From: Nitrospirota bacterium
GTDB taxonomy: Bacteria; Nitrospirota; Thermodesulfovibrionia; Thermodesulfovibrionales; Dissulfurispiraceae
Assembly: GCA_021792185.1 (NCBI GenBank)
Contig: JAJYVD010000009.1
Span: forward strand, 1-58,845
DNA length: 58,845 nucleotides
Direction of reading: 5' to 3'
Every line of letters starts with the position of its first letter. The stretch's first letter is position 1. The notes under the pieces were generated by a model. That model was not told where the DNA came from. It saw only the letters and a program-made list of their open reading frames with translations, and did no database searches. The translations under genes and the position numbers were made by a program. Of the stretch, positions 6,546 through 14,360 are shown in pieces.

Positions 6546-9500
6546 TCATTTTTTCGTACTTTCGTTCACTAACAATGGCACTACCGCACTGCCTCCAATC
6601 ACAATACCGTCAATTATATTTATGGGAGCGATTCCCAGAAGACTTCTCAATCCCGGCACTGCCATAGACAACACCTGTAAAGCAAAGGAGCCTCCGAGGG
6701 CGACATCGAGATATTTGTTGGGCGGTAATTTCTCCTTATCAAATATAGAATGCTTTTCCGAGCGGCAGCTTATGGCATGAAGGACTTGACCCGTGGTCAA
6801 GCTCATAAAGGCCATAGTGCTTGCCCTCTGTCCCATACCATGTCTCATGATTCCATAGCCATAGGCTCCTAATGCACCGGCAGACAGCATTGTAGACTCA
6901 AAGGTTATTCTCTTAAAATCCGAGGACTTTATAATGGGATCATCGGGGTTCCTCGGAGGACGGCTTAATACATCGGGTTCAGGAGGCTCAAGGGCAAGGG
7001 CAAGTCCCGGGGCTATATCCGACATAAGATTAATCCATAAAAGCTGCATAGCACTGAGCGGCTGACCAAGACCACCTGCAATGGCTGTAAACATGACCAT
7101 TATCTCGCTCAGATTCGTGGAAAGAAGGAAATGGACGGATTTTCTGATATTGTTATAAATAGTCCTGCCCTGGCTTATGGCGATAATCATTGTTTCCATG
7201 TTGTCGTCTTCCAGCACCACATCTGCAACCTCACGGGCAACATCGGTCCCCGTGTGTCCCATGGCAACACCTATATCCGCAGCCTTAAGAGCAGGGCCGT
7301 CATTAATGCCATCGCCTGTCATTGCAACTATCTTTCCTGCACTCTGGAGTGCCTGAACTATCTGGAGCTTGTGGGCAGGGCTGACCCTCGAAAATACATG
7401 CACCCTTTCGCACAGCGCCTTCATGACATCAGGATTTACATCTGCAAGGTGAGTGGAGTCAAGGATTTGTAATTGCTCACCTTTAGATAGATTTAATTCA
7501 TTTCCTATGGCAAAGGCTGTTGGGCTCTGGTCGCCGGTTATCATGACAGTGTCTATACCGGCGCCATGAAATGCGCCTATTAATTCCTTCACACCATCCC
7601 TTATGGGATCTGCCATGCCAACAAGCCCGAGCCAGATGAGTTCAGAGTTCAGAGTTAAGAGTTCAGAGTTAATTTTAGAGTTTAGAGTTTGGAGTTTAGA
7701 GGACTCTATTCCCTCGTCTATAAACGCATAAGCCACTCCCAATACTCGCAGTGCATCGCCTGCCATGCGCTCATTTTCTATTTCTATATTCAGGCGGTCA
7801 TCCTCTGTGAGGGGCGCCTTTTTTCCGTCCTTCAGATGAAAGCCGCACATGGACAGGACTTCGTTAGGACTGCCCTTTACGGCAATGACTTTTCCGTGAT
7901 GGTTTTCACTGCCGTGAACTTTAATGCCATGGATGGTGGCCATGAAATTACGGTTTTCTGAACGATGCTGGATTTTTAAGAGAGGAAATTTTTCTCTGAG
8001 CGTGGAAATGTCAACACCAGAACTTATTGCCGCATGAATAAGGGCATTCTCTGTTGGAGAACCATTGACAACATGCCTGTCGTTCTGCCTTGTCACCTCG
8101 CTCTCATTGCAGAGCACCGATACATGGATGAGCCTTAAAAGCTCATCACACTGATACGGGTTAACACAACTTTTTCTATCATGAAGCAACTGTCTTCTGT
8201 CATCTTTATTTTCCAATGAAAAATTTCCACCAGACACCATTATTCTTCTCATGCCCGTGTATATGAAAACCACTGACATCCTGTTCATTGTAATCGTCCC
8301 TGTCTTATCAAGACATATGGTCTGAACAGAGCCAAGGGTTTCCACTGCGTCCAGATGCCTTATAAGCACATTATGCCTGCGCATCTTTCTTATGCCCAGA
8401 GCAAGGGTTGTGGTTGCAACAGTTGGAAGACCTTCAGGAACAGCAGCAACAGCAAGGGATATGGATGTCTTGAGCATCTGCAAAAGACCGTAACCACGAA
8501 GAAGTCCGATGACGAATACAACTCCGCATACAGCGCCGCCTATTATCACCAGTTGGGTTCCCATTCTGCTCAGTTGGCGTTCCATGGGTGTTTCCGGAGG
8601 TTTTGCCTCCCCTATGAGTGTCTGAATTTTTCCTATTTCGGTAAATCTCCCGGTTGCAACGACTACTGCAAGTCCCTGTCCGCCTGTAACGAGAGTTCCC
8701 ATATAAACCATGTTTATCCTGTCGGCAAGAGGAATATCATTTAGCTCGGAAGTTCGGAGGTTCGGAAGTCTTTCATTCTGATCTTCTGCGCTTCCGCACT
8801 TCAGCGCTTCAGCACTTTTTACCACCGGCATACTTTCGCCTGTAAGTGTCGACTCATCAATACTTAAGTGGTTTGCCTCTATAAGCCTTGCATCTGCTGC
8901 CACATAGCTCCCCGGCCTGAGGACAAGAATGTCACCGGGCACCACTTGCTCTGCACCAATTTCCTTTATGTTGCCGTCCCTTATGACAAGGGCAGACGGC
9001 CTCACAAGGCTCTTCAATGAATGGATGGTTTTCTCTGCATGGCTCTCTGTGGTGTAGCCGATGGCTGCATTAATGGCAACCACACCCATTATAACAACAG
9101 CATCCGCCAATCCCCCTGTTAAGACAGAAACGCCGGCAGCAACGCCCAGAAGAGCAACGGGAAGGGACATGAACTGTCCCATGAGGATGCTCAATCCTGA
9201 GCGAGGAACGGATTCAGGCAGGACATTGGGCCCAAATTTTTTCAGTCTTTCCTTTGCTGATTCATACGACAATCCATGACTTTTATCTACACCAGAGAGA
9301 TCAAGAACACCCTGAGCTTCCATAAAATGCCATGTTTTAACGGTTTGATCTTCAGCGTGTATAACCGACTTTCTTAATTTCCTTCTGCTGATAATGGATT
9401 TTTTAGCGCTGTCATTGCGAGTGGTTTTCTCATTACTATACTTGATAGCAATGCCCTCGATAAGTGAAGCTATAGTGTGAGGAGTGCTGTGCGTATTAAA

Positions 9501-9665
9501 GCATACAAGGACATTCCCTGTTAATGTGTTTACGAAAAAATAATTTATACCTTCTCTTCCTGAAAGGTTTAACTCGAGATGTCTTCTAAGGGACTCCGAG
9601 CGGCGGAGTCCCTTGACCTTGTACCTGGCCCTGCCATTTACAGCAGCATGTATTGTCTGAACCAA
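6546..9665 (-). CDS. P2-like cation-transporting P-type ATPase with HMA-like N-terminus
   Basis: A 1039-aa ion pump. Residues 1-75 are an HMA-like domain with the window-wide motif HAAVNGRARYKVKGLRR and no CxxC. After a linker come TGES (275-278), PEGLP (410-414), the phosphorylation site DKTGT (Asp453), GDGINDGPALKAAD and a C-terminal cation-ATPase domain (LLWINLMSDIAPGLALALEPPE). PEGLP rather than CPx marks it as P2-like (Ca2+/cation type), not a P1B heavy-metal pump. Start: TTG 9665, about 10 nt after GGGGAG. It is 6 bp after the amphipathic-repeat gene. Two short-tandem-repeat arrays are inserted in frame (8745-8815, 7638-7702). The transported ion is unknown. Confidence 0.88.
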   Translation of the reverse strand: MVQTIHAAVNGRARYKVKGLRRSESLRRHLELNLSGREGINYFFVNTLTGNVLVCFNTHSTPHTIASLIEGIAIKYSNEKTTRNDSAKKSIISRRKLRKSVIHAEDQTVKTWHFMEAQGVLDLSGVDKSHGLSYESAKERLKKFGPNVLPESVPRSGLSILMGQFMSLPVALLGVAAGVSVLTGGLADAVVIMGVVAINAAIGYTTESHAEKTIHSLKSLVRPSALVIRDGNIKEIGAEQVVPGDILVLRPGSYVAADARLIEANHLSIDESTLTGESMPVVKSAEALKCGSAEDQNERLPNLRTSELNDIPLADRINMVYMGTLVTGGQGLAVVVATGRFTEIGKIQTLIGEAKPPETPMERQLSRMGTQLVIIGGAVCGVVFVIGLLRGYGLLQMLKTSISLAVAAVPEGLPTVATTTLALGIRKMRRHNVLIRHLDAVETLGSVQTICLDKTGTITMNRMSVVFIYTGMRRIMVSGGNFSLENKDDRRQLLHDRKSCVNPYQCDELLRLIHVSVLCNESEVTRQNDRHVVNGSPTENALIHAAISSGVDISTLREKFPLLKIQHRSENRNFMATIHGIKVHGSENHHGKVIAVKGSPNEVLSMCGFHLKDGKKAPLTEDDRLNIEIENERMAGDALRVLGVAYAFIDEGIESSKLQTLNSKINSELLTLNSELIWLGLVGMADPIRDGVKELIGAFHGAGIDTVMITGDQSPTAFAIGNELNLSKGEQLQILDSTHLADVNPDVMKALCERVHVFSRVSPAHKLQIVQALQSAGKIVAMTGDGINDGPALKAADIGVAMGHTGTDVAREVADVVLEDDNMETMIIAISQGRTIYNNIRKSVHFLLSTNLSEIMVMFTAIAGGLGQPLSAMQLLWINLMSDIAPGLALALEPPEPDVLSRPPRNPDDPIIKSSDFKRITFESTMLSAGALGAYGYGIMRHGMGQRASTMAFMSLTTGQVLHAISCRSEKHSIFDKEKLPPNKYLDVALGGSFALQVLSMAVPGLRSLLGIAPINIIDGIVIGGSAVVPLLVNESTKK
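7638..7702. repeat. In-frame heptamer array in P-type ATPase
   Basis: Degenerate 7-bp units (GAGTTCA, GAGTTAA, TTTAGA-like) run for about nine copies inside the ATPase gene. They encode a Leu/Asn/Ser stretch between an otherwise conserved nucleotide-domain segment and LVGMADPIRDGVKE, so the reading frame is kept. Confidence 0.8.
8745..8815. repeat. In-frame short tandem array in P-type ATPase
   Basis: Two repeat types, TTCGGAAG-like then CGCTTC(A/C)GCACTTC-like, inside the actuator-domain region of the ATPase. They encode a charged insertion (about residues 284-308) just after TGESMPVVKS, a region that is usually a short loop. Confidence 0.65.
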
Positions 9666-9671
9666 ACCTCG

Positions 9672-10367
9672 CTATTCTCCCCTTCTTCCCCTTGTTTTTT
9701 GGGCAGCCTCTGGTGACCCGGTTACCCATGGAGCAGGTGACGGGATAACTTCCGGGGCTGCTGCTGGCCTCGGCTTTGGAAGAGCAGCACCTGCGACCTC
9801 CTTCACACCTTCAACAACTCCTACGAGCATGTCTTTAACAGCCTTAACAGCAGTATTTCCTATTGTGCCTGCCGTCTCTATTGCGCCGCCGACAGCAACC
9901 TTTGCCACTTCCTCCACATTGCCTCCTATCTCCTTTGTGGCTTCGATAACTCCATCCACAGCCCTTCTGGCCACAAGGGCAACATCCGCTCCTATTTCTG
10001 CCGCTCCTTTTACAGCGCCCTTTACTGTCTGACCGGATGCGGAAACAACATCGCCTCCCACATCCGCCACGCCCATTACAATGCCCTTTGCCACGCTCTT
10101 TGTGCTGAGGATAAGCCCTGTGCCGACCTCTTCTGTGGCCTGAATCGCTCCCTTTACCACATCCTTTGTCACATCAATAGTTTCGACTGCCACCGAGCCT
10201 GCTGTCCTGAGGGTATTGGAGACCGTGTTTTTCACGAGGCTCACAATCTCTGCCTCTATTTCATTGATACCCTTCAGGCTGCTCACCACACCCTCTTTGA
10301 CGGCTGTTCCAGCCCTTCCTATGCCTTCGCTCATTCCCGTGCCTGCAACTTCTTGTTCGTTAGACAT
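9672..10367 (-). CDS. Amphipathic 11/22-residue repeat protein
   Basis: A 231-aa protein of no family I can name. Residues about 70-190 are successive 22-residue repeats, each two 11-mers (for example KGAIQATEEVG + TGLILSTKSVA, KGAVKGAAEIG + ADVALVARRAV). Such 11-mer periodicity is known from surface-lying amphipathic helices of synuclein, perilipin and LEA proteins. The C-terminus is Pro/Ala-rich and ends basic (TRGRRGE). It has no signal peptide. A strong AGGGAGG site precedes ATG 10367, and the Pho box at 10437 heads the gene. It is followed 6 bp later by the P-type ATPase. A membrane- or granule-coating role is inferred. Confidence 0.7.
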   Translation of the reverse strand: MSNEQEVAGTGMSEGIGRAGTAVKEGVVSSLKGINEIEAEIVSLVKNTVSNTLRTAGSVAVETIDVTKDVVKGAIQATEEVGTGLILSTKSVAKGIVMGVADVGGDVVSASGQTVKGAVKGAAEIGADVALVARRAVDGVIEATKEIGGNVEEVAKVAVGGAIETAGTIGNTAVKAVKDMLVGVVEGVKEVAGAALPKPRPAAAPEVIPSPAPWVTGSPEAAQKTRGRRGE

Positions 10368-10436
10368 GTTAGACCTCCCTTTTTAATGGTTCTTGGTTTA
10401 TAAGTTATGGACAATGGAGCAATTTTAACCAATCCT

Positions 10437-10476
10437 TGTTACAGCATTGTGAATACAATGTTACAATTCGATTAAG
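10437..10476 (-). promoter_or_regulatory. Pho box, leftward, heading the ATPase operon
   Basis: On the minus strand: CTTAATC, TGTAACA, ATTCACA, TGTAACA at 11-bp steps (plus starts 10470, 10459, 10448, 10437), then -10 TAAAAT at 10422-10427. It abuts the stop codon of the upstream HMA-like gene and should drive the run of genes from 10367 to 2990. Confidence 0.82.
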
Positions 10477-10962
10477 CTATTCAGCTCCTTTATCGGGCCT
10501 TGATTTTAGGAATATATTCATGGCATACCAGAAGGCGGTATACCATGCCGGCGCTGCAAAGCTCCCCCTGCTTATCTGGTATATACCGGCACCCAATAGG
10601 GACAGAAAGGCCAGCGCCCCCATGTCCAGCCCCCCTCCTGTAGAGCTTTTGATGCGATTATTAATGCCTTTGAATGTAGCCGATACCGTCCGGTGTAAAT
10701 CCGTTGAATTAACCTCAAACTCCTTAAGCCTAAAAATGTTGTTTGCCTCTGCATGCCCTGCAACTGCCTTAAAATCTCCCCTGTGGATGAAAAGTGCGCT
10801 TCCTGTGAGAGGATTGGCCTCTATTTTCTCGATACAACTGCATTTGGACAATTCATCCCTTAAGGCCATGAAATAGGCTGCGTCTCCCTTCTTTGACGGT
10901 ATCTTCAACCTCGTCCTTCCCGAAGATTTATGGCTGCACAAGGCATCGGGAATATCAGGCAC
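10477..10962 (-). CDS. HMA-like membrane protein
   Basis: A 161-aa protein. GTG 10962 is chosen because GGAAGGGGAAG lies just upstream and it overlaps the end of the DUF5132-like gene by 8 bp. Residues 1-85 carry SHKSSGRTRLKIP, an HMA-like fold with NPLTGSALFIHRG as the last strand and no CxxC. The C-terminal 55 residues contain two hydrophobic segments (LAFLSLLGAGIYQI and AWYTAFWYAMNIFL). It resembles the fusion of a small GR-motif domain to a membrane anchor and is probably a partner of the ATPase. Confidence 0.65.
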   Translation of the reverse strand: MPDIPDALCSHKSSGRTRLKIPSKKGDAAYFMALRDELSKCSCIEKIEANPLTGSALFIHRGDFKAVAGHAEANNIFRLKEFEVNSTDLHRTVSATFKGINNRIKSSTGGGLDMGALAFLSLLGAGIYQISRGSFAAPAWYTAFWYAMNIFLKSRPDKGAE

Positions 10963-11242
10963 CAGCTTCCCCTTCCGGGCTGGCAGTCTCTTTATGCGCC
11001 TCTGCCATCTCTGCCTTTGCCTCGGCCACGATATCCTCAACCATCTCTCCTGCCTCTGCTACCGTCTCTTTGCCCTTTTCATACAGTATCATTCCGCCTT
11101 TTATGGCTGCCTTTGCTAAAGGCTTCACAACACTTGCCACAACAGGCATTACTGCAGGTGCAAGGACTGCCGCACCAATGCCTATGGCAAGGCCGCTTAA
11201 AATATTTCCCTTCAATCCATTGTCAAAAAGTGCCATTGCCAA
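10955..11242 (-). CDS. DUF5132-like small membrane protein
   Basis: A 95-aa protein: a short N-terminus, a glycine/alanine-rich hydrophobic segment (ILSGLAIGIGAAVLAPAVMP), then an amphipathic Glu/Ala/Lys helix (KETVAEAGEMVEDIVAEAK). This matches the DUF5132 layout, which as I recall is often found near HMA-like genes and P-type ATPases. AGGAGG precedes the ATG. I found no convincing Pho box directly upstream, so it may have another promoter between 11243 and 11389, where nothing else is recognisable. Confidence 0.65.
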   Translation of the reverse strand: MAMALFDNGLKGNILSGLAIGIGAAVLAPAVMPVVASVVKPLAKAAIKGGMILYEKGKETVAEAGEMVEDIVAEAKAEMAEAHKETASPEGEAGA

Positions 11243-11389
11243 CCTCCTATTTTTACTGCCTATTTCTAATCAAATATTACTTCATGAAAATGAATGTGTC
11301 CATTGTTTTTTTCATTACTTACCTAAAACAACGCCTTATAGGGCTTGATTTAACCCGTAATCCGTAGCCAAATATCTCGAAATGGAAAT

Positions 11390-11554
11390 GGATGTCGGGT
11401 GTGCTGAAAAAGACTTTACACTCAGAATGTTGAGTTGCATTGTCTTGAACCCGTCATTTACAACATTGCTCACTTGTTGAGTGATGCGTTAGTTATCTCT
11501 GGCATGAATAAAGATTAAGCCTTTGTAAAGGCTTTTGAAGCATGCTCGACATCC
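11390..11554. repeat. Inverted-arm repeat element, copy B
   Basis: 165 bp. The 5' arm GGATGTCGGGTGTGCTGAAA pairs with the 3' arm ending GCATGCTCGACATCC. The interior shares CCCGTCAT and a small hairpin (TCACT-TGTTG-AGTGA) with copy D, which has TTACT-TATTG-GGTAA; the stem change C-G to T-A is compensatory. It ends 12 bp before a Pho box and fills most of the gap 11243-11649. Confidence 0.8.
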
Positions 11555-11565
11555 ATAGACTTTGA

Positions 11566-11605
11566 TTTAACCGAAATGTAACCTTGCATTAATAATGCTG
11601 TAATA
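11566..11605 (+). promoter_or_regulatory. Pho box
   Basis: TTTAACC (11566), TGTAACC (11577), ATTAATA (11588) and TGTAATA (11599) in exact 11-bp register, with a TTAAAT -10 at 11615-11620. It precedes the HMA-like gene at 11650. Confidence 0.82.
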
Positions 11606-11649
11606 ATAATTTGCTTAAATTTAATAAAAACTTATTGAGGGGATTTCCG

Positions 11650-11919
11650 ATGATTTCTTACAGGATACTCCACCATGTTCCGGGACGCATAAGGATTGAG
11701 GTGCCGTTTATTAAAAATCTCTCCATATCGGGACTATTACAAATGTCAAAACAACTCTCTACTATTCCCATCCCTGAAGGAATAAAAGACATCCGTCCCA
11801 ATCCGCTATCAGGAAGCGTAGTTATAACATACGAGCATGGAAAGATAGACATTATCGAATACATCAAGGATGTGTCATCCAGCATGGAGATACAAAAATT
11901 CGCGGGAGGAAGAGATTAA
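11650..11919 (+). CDS. HMA-like protein (H-x-VPGRIR motif), soluble
   Basis: An 89-aa protein from ATG 11650, with TTGAGGGG upstream. It is almost only an HMA-like domain: HHVPGRIRIEVP first strand, two helices, NPLSGSVVITYE strand, no CxxC. Unlike the relatives at 913 and 10477 it has no hydrophobic tail. The paralogy and Pho box suggest it works with the ATPase module, perhaps as a mobile partner. Confidence 0.65.
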   Translation: MISYRILHHVPGRIRIEVPFIKNLSISGLLQMSKQLSTIPIPEGIKDIRPNPLSGSVVITYEHGKIDIIEYIKDVSSSMEIQKFAGGRD

Positions 11920-12097
11920 AAAGAACAGCATAAAATGTCCCCACCTGATAAAGTGGCTGACAGCAACCTGTAAGGCAGGAGATAAGCCGTATACACCGAG
12001 CCACTTTCAGCTTAATCAATATTGCAAGAGCAAAGAGCACAAAAAATGCCCTTTCTACCTGAACATTTTCCTCCGATATGAAGCGATAAATCTGTAA
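11870..12097 (+). CDS. Small Cys-rich protein, CP(H/F) family
   Basis: The conserved part is KCPHLIKWLTATCKAG, then a P-x-Y-TPS stretch, NQYC and CPFY, the same Cys order as the proteins at 290 and 23500. The start is unclear. ATG 11870 lies far inside the preceding gene with almost no spacer to an AAGG. An ATT at 11915, overlapping the TAA of the HMA-like gene and preceded by GGGAGGAAGAG, would give a 60-residue protein matching the family better. Its stop codon lies inside the first repeat of the pstS Pho box. Confidence 0.55.
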   Translation: MCHPAWRYKNSREEEIKKNSIKCPHLIKWLTATCKAGDKPYTPSHFQLNQYCKSKEHKKCPFYLNIFLRYEAINL

Positions 12098-12132
12098 CAT
12101 AAATTTAACATTCCCTTAATATAGATTTAACC
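12093..12132 (+). promoter_or_regulatory. Pho box of pstS
   Basis: TGTAACA (12093), TTTAACA (12104), CTTAATA (12115) and TTTAACC (12126) at exact 11-bp steps, -10 TATAGT at 12143-12148. This anchors the motif, because pstS is the archetypal PhoB target. The transcript would start near 12155, leaving a leader of about 150 nt. Confidence 0.92.
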
Positions 12133-12156
12133 ATTCTTTTTGTATAGTATTTGAAC

Positions 12157-12288
12157 ATGAGTTCAGCAAAATTCAAATCACAGGCCTGCAGAGTCAATCC
12201 GGAAACAAAAGGAGGTGATAAAACAAAGTCAGCAGAGGATTACTATAGTCTTAAGGTAGTCTTAATATCAACAATGAAAAGTCTTTAA
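12157..12288 (+). other. Possible leader ORF before pstS
   Basis: A 43-codon frame opens with ATG 12157, 2 bp after the predicted transcription start, and closes at 12288 just before the pstS Shine-Dalgarno. It contains a strong GGAGGTGAT (12211-12219) with no start codon at the right distance. It may be a leaderless peptide or chance. Confidence 0.25.
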
Positions 12289-12303
12289 AAAGGAGGATCG
12301 AAG

Positions 12304-13302
12304 ATGTTTAAGAAAGTTATTATGGGTTTAATTGCCCTAATGGTCATGTCAATGGCCTTTACAGTACCGTCAATGGCAGAGGATAAGATTATAAAAATAG
12401 ACGGCTCGAGCACGGTTTATCCCGTAACAGAGGCCGTTGCGGAGGAATTCCAGAAGGCAAAGAAAGGCTCCATTAAGGTAACGGTCGGCATCTCCGGCAC
12501 AGGCGGAGGCTTCAAGAAATTCTGCAGGGGCGAAACGGACATATCCGACGCATCGAGGCCTATACTTAATAAAGAAATGGATCTGTGCAAGCAGAACGGC
12601 ATCGAGTATATCGAGATCCCTGTTGCTTACGACGGCATCGCGGTTATGATAAACCCGAAAAACACATGGGTAAAATCGATGACGGTTGCTGATCTTAAGA
12701 AAATATGGGAGCCTGCGGCGCAGGGCAAAATAACGAAGTGGAATCAGGTAAGGCCGGAATGGCCGGACAAAAAGTTAAACTTATACGGCGCCGGTGCCGA
12801 CTCCGGAACCTTTGACTACTTCACCGAGGCAATTACAGGCAAATCCAAATCGAGCCGCGGAGACTTCACTGCAAGCGAAGACGACAATGTGCTCGTTCAG
12901 GGCATTTCCGGCGACCTCGGAGCCCTCGGGTTCTTCGGTCTTGCTTATTATGAAGAAAACAGGGACAAACTGAAAATCGTTCCTATCGACGACGGCAAAG
13001 GCCCTGTTACTCCTTCCGAAAAGACCGTTAAGGGCGGAACCTACCAGCCGCTTTCAAGGCCTATCTTCATCTATGTGAACGCAAAGTCCGAAGATAAGCC
13101 TGAAGTAAAAGAGTTTGTCGAATTTTACATGAAACATGCGGCTAAACTCGTAAAGCAGGTAAAGTATATAGCGCTTCCGGACGGTATCTACAAAAAGGGA
13201 CTCGACAGGTTCCATAAAAAAGATAAAGGCACAGTATTCCACGGCGAAGCCAAAATAGGCGCGACCATAGAAGATCTTTTCAAGTCAAAGCCGAAAATGT
13301 AA
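12304..13302 (+). CDS. pstS: Phosphate ABC transporter, periplasmic binding protein
   Basis: A 332-aa periplasmic protein that delivers phosphate to PstCA. The signal peptide spans about residues 1-25 ([19 protein letters not shown]..., cleavage after SMA). Phosphate-contact motifs are present: [12 protein letters not shown] near the mature N-terminus, [12 protein letters not shown] with SRPI, and [16 protein letters not shown] precedes the ATG. It is closed by a terminator and separated from pstC by a second Pho promoter, so the binding protein can be made in excess. Confidence 0.95.
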   Translation: MFKKVIMGLIALMVMSMAFTVPSMAEDKIIKIDGSSTVYPVTEAVAEEFQKAKKGSIKVTVGISGTGGGFKKFCRGETDISDASRPILNKEMDLCKQNGIEYIEIPVAYDGIAVMINPKNTWVKSMTVADLKKIWEPAAQGKITKWNQVRPEWPDKKLNLYGAGADSGTFDYFTEAITGKSKSSRGDFTASEDDNVLVQGISGDLGALGFFGLAYYEENRDKLKIVPIDDGKGPVTPSEKTVKGGTYQPLSRPIFIYVNAKSEDKPEVKEFVEFYMKHAAKLVKQVKYIALPDGIYKKGLDRFHKKDKGTVFHGEAKIGATIEDLFKSKPKM

Positions 13303-13312
13303 CTTCCCCTGT

Positions 13313-13346
13313 AAAAAAGAGGGCGTCTTAGGGCGCCCTCTTTTTT
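13313..13346 (+). terminator. Intrinsic terminator after pstS
   Basis: Stem GAGGGCG (13319-13325) / CGCCCTC (13334-13340), flanked by six A and six T that extend the stem and give the U tract. It separates pstS from pstCAB-phoU. Confidence 0.9.
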
Positions 13347-13366
13347 ACCTGATGCGGACCCCCTTT

Positions 13367-13406
13367 TGTAACATAGCTGTAACATGGTTGTAATATTGGT
13401 GTAACA
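13367..13406 (+). promoter_or_regulatory. Pho box of pstCAB-phoU
   Basis: TGTAACA (13367), TGTAACA (13378), TGTAATA (13389) and TGTAACA (13400): the most regular array in the window, exactly 11-bp spaced, with -10 TATCAT at 13416-13421. Confidence 0.92.
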
Positions 13407-13440
13407 ATATATAATTATCATATTTCGAACACTGAATTTT

Positions 13441-14337
13441 ATGAAAAAGAATATTTTCAGCCGAAGGCATATCAAAGAAACCCTTATCGAAGGCAGCCTC
13501 ATGATGGCAGCCGTATTTTCAATATTTATTACTGCCGGCATTGTCTTTGTCTTAAGCTACGAATCTTATGGATTTTTCAAGGCCATCCCTTTAAAAGAAT
13601 TTTTAACCGAAACGCAGTGGACGCCTCTTTTCGCGATACCTAAATTCGGCATAATGCCCCTCGTTGCCGGAACCCTTCTTACCACCGGAGTCGCCGTTAT
13701 CGTAGCGCTTCCGCTCGGACTTATCGTAGCCATATATTTGAGCGAATACGCACCGCATAAAGTGCGGGAGACCGTAAAGCCGGTTCTTGAACTGCTTGCC
13801 GCGGTTCCTACCGTGGTATACGGATATTTCGCCCTTCTATTCCTTACGCCTTTATTGCAAAAATTCCTGCCGGACCTTTCCGGATTCAACGCGCTAAGCC
13901 CCGGCCTGATAATGGGAATAATGATTACGCCTTATGTCGGCTCGGTCAGTGAAGATTCGATAAAGGCCGTTCCCATGCACATCCGCGAAGGCTCATACGC
14001 TATGGGAGCTACAAAACTCCAGACGGCATTCAACGTGCTGATACCTGCGGCCTTTTCCGGAATAGCAGCCGCATTCATAATGGGTATATCGAGGGCTATC
14101 GGAGAGACTATGGTTGTAGCCATAGCTGCGGGGATGATGCCGAACCTCACGGCCAATCCTATGGAACCGGCTCAGACCCTGACTTCGTATATAGTTCAGG
14201 TAAGCCTGGGTGATCTTCCTCACGGAACGATCGAATATAAGACGATCTTCGCCGCAGGCATTGTGCTGTTTTTAATGACCCTTTTCTTCAATATTATAGG
14301 GTTCTGGCTCAGGAAAAAAATCAGGGAGGCATATTAG
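13441..14337 (+). CDS. pstC: Phosphate ABC transporter permease PstC
   Basis: A 298-aa inner-membrane permease. Six hydrophobic segments start with AVFSIFITAGIVFVLSY, and the ABC-permease EAA loop is EGSYAMGATKLQTAFNVLIPAA. It forms the channel with PstA. It starts a second Pho transcript after the pstS terminator. No good Shine-Dalgarno precedes ATG 13441, but the N-terminus (KKNIFSRRHIKE) fits the family. Confidence 0.93.
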   Translation: MKKNIFSRRHIKETLIEGSLMMAAVFSIFITAGIVFVLSYESYGFFKAIPLKEFLTETQWTPLFAIPKFGIMPLVAGTLLTTGVAVIVALPLGLIVAIYLSEYAPHKVRETVKPVLELLAAVPTVVYGYFALLFLTPLLQKFLPDLSGFNALSPGLIMGIMITPYVGSVSEDSIKAVPMHIREGSYAMGATKLQTAFNVLIPAAFSGIAAAFIMGISRAIGETMVVAIAAGMMPNLTANPMEPAQTLTSYIVQVSLGDLPHGTIEYKTIFAAGIVLFLMTLFFNIIGFWLRKKIREAY

Positions 14338-14360
14338 CCGCTCGACGGACATCGAGATAT

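Noticed and set aside
2990-11242. Direct identification as a ferrosome (fez) cluster
   Set aside because: The ATPase has PEGLP and a P2-type C-terminus, not the P1B-type features of FezB; only the arginine-motif logic is similar.
11243-11340. Pho box before the DUF5132-like gene
   Set aside because: TTCAT/AGTAATA-like words occur on the minus strand but not in 11-bp register.
11390-11554. Retron msr-msd RNA (paired arms, ~165 nt)
   Set aside because: No reverse transcriptase gene is near any copy, and the interior lacks a recognisable long msd hairpin.
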